Part shown: positions 63,691-64,000 of the stretch, piece after piece | Layout of the letters: each line of letters opens with the position of its first letter | Numbering within the stretch: the first letter of the stretch is position 1 | NCBI GenBank assembly: GCA_947475065.1 | Contig: CANJLB010000001.1 | Coordinates: forward strand, 103,304-167,303 | From: Opitutia bacterium | Lineage (GTDB): Bacteria; Verrucomicrobiota; Verrucomicrobiia; Opitutales; Opitutaceae | Length of the DNA stretch: 64,000 nt | Direction of reading: 5' to 3' | The notes under the pieces: generated by a model | Database searches by the model: none | The model's input: the letters and a program-made list of their open reading frames with translations, nothing else | What the model was told of the DNA's origin: nothing | Made by a program: the position numbers and the translations under genes

Positions 63691-63780
63691 GTTTGATTAG
63701 GTTTGATTGGGTTTGATTGGGTTTGATTCACTTGGAAAGGTGCGACTGGGTACGACTAGGTTCGATAGGGTTCGACCGGC
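63691..63780. repeat. 10-bp tandem array, TTTGATT-type unit with degenerate extension
   Basis: Four exact-register units (gtttgattag, gtttgattgg, gtttgattgg, gtttgattca) are followed by degenerate 10-mers (cttggaaagg, tgcgactggg, tacgactagg, ttcgataggg, ttcgaccggc). These keep the 10-bp phase. It matches the unit of the array at 31331-31370 and lies ~75 bp from the putative IS left end. Confidence 0.85.
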
Positions 63781-63855
63781 GCAGGTTGGCTCCCGGTCAG
63801 GGCTGAATACGGGTTGGTGCAAGGCCGGCGGAAATTCATGGCTTAATTGCCTTAA

Positions 63856-64000
63856 GGAGCCTCTGAAAAACCCAAATAAATCAGGGAACATATTAGCAGC
63901 CATAGGGTAACAGTAGCAATGAGCGAACAAATCACCTTCCTCTCGCTCGGTTGCCTGACGAAACGAACACGTGCGGACCAGTTTCTCGACGAAATGAACC
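63856..64000. mobile_element. Left end of an IS5-type insertion sequence, cut by window edge
   Basis: A candidate left terminal repeat, ggagcctctgaaaaaccc, starts at 63856, preceded by ttaa, which could be the target duplication. The transposase start follows at 63919. The right end is outside the window, so the terminal inverted repeat cannot be confirmed. Confidence 0.5.
63919..64000 (+). CDS. IS5-family transposase, N-terminal part (3'-truncated by window edge)
   Basis: The ATG at 63919 begins MSEQITFLSLGCLTKRTRAD and continues QFLDEMN to the window end. The basic KRTR stretch followed by xxFLxEM matches the start of IS5/IS1182-type transposases, which continue with a VPW motif. Only 27 codons are visible, so the DDE domain cannot be checked and the copy may or may not be intact. 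Confidence 0.6.
   Translation, partial: MSEQITFLSLGCLTKRTRADQFLDEMN

Larger units (their letters stand above)
62889..63918. other. 1-kb non-coding region with repeats and gene remnants
   Basis: Between nusA and the transposase start no intact gene is supported. It contains, in order, the nusA leader hairpin, a ~150-bp GC-rich stretch with no clear content, the CRISPR-like repeat and cas1-like fragment (63164-63301), GACGCGAAC-type repeats (~63345-63368), a hairpin at 63393-63412, an AT-richer stretch near 63610-63660, and a 10-bp tandem array (63691-63780). rimP, commonly upstream of nusA, is not here. Confidence 0.6.

Overview
The window is about 64 kb of high-GC bacterial chromosome. The gene mix points to a Gram-negative member of the Verrucomicrobiota, probably Opitutales/Opitutaceae. 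Supporting signs are an LptD-type outer-membrane protein, PEP-CTERM sorting, autotransporter-type beta-strand repeats, DUF1080 proteins, giant secreted Ig/MBG-repeat proteins, a GKIARLP-type small protein and many short dispersed intergenic repeats. This placement is inference from gene families; no rRNA or marker phylogeny is available here.

Layout. 1-2336: 3' part of a PilX-like pilus assembly gene. 2391-6858 (minus): rdgB-ribD (overlapping), an MBL-fold hydrolase, lpdA and a small holin-like membrane protein. 6909-9284 (plus): a GT4 glycosyltransferase and a MalK/UgpC-type ABC ATPase. 9615-13366 (minus): a zinc-ribbon membrane peptide, a LolA-like protein, secG, trxA, two small genes and scpA. 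13498-14483: two truncated genes (circularly permuted ATP-grasp, transglutaminase-like). 14475-16403: an MsbA-type exporter. 16498-18183: a nucleotidyltransferase-like gene, then fragments of a TIGR04222-type Gly/Cys-rich protein and of its likely DUF692/MNIO partner, joined to a VOC gene lacking its start. 18241-23796 (minus): an RsmB-like methyltransferase, lptD, an LMW-PTP-like protein and guaB. 24014-28032 (plus): purD, a secreted unknown, sufU and sufS. 28325-31203: a PEP-CTERM repeat protein, a DUF1080 gene with an in-frame TAG, and clpP. 31347-37634: a conserved unknown, a secreted arabinofuranosidase-like GH, ispF, a UDG and a DUF1080 lipoprotein. 37788-52877 (minus): two giant secreted proteins (cyclophilin-Ig/MBG; metzincin protease with repeats) and a three-gene cluster (FG-GAP protein, secreted unknown, DegP-like protease). 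53191-55551: a truncated pilin, a serine-recombinase element bounded by a perfect 94-bp inverted repeat, and tRNA-Val(GAC). 55722-62888 (minus): the translation operon nusA-infB-rbfA-nrnA-truB-ribF. 62889-64000: a 1-kb non-coding stretch holding an apparent cas1 5' fragment joined to one CRISPR-like repeat, a 10-bp tandem array, and the left end of an IS5-type transposase gene cut by the window edge.

The housekeeping blocks (nusA operon, SUF, purine, riboflavin, LPS assembly) look intact. The notable feature is recurrent loss by internal deletion. At least four places join 5' fragments of one gene to another gene or to a repeat (13.85 kb, 14.37 kb, 17.4-17.84 kb, 63.2 kb), plus a pilin cut at an inverted repeat (53.35 kb). 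The most interesting lost systems are a DUF692/MNIO cassette with its Cys-rich partner and a type I-C-like CRISPR-Cas adaptation locus. Assembly collapse must be excluded before these are read as biology.
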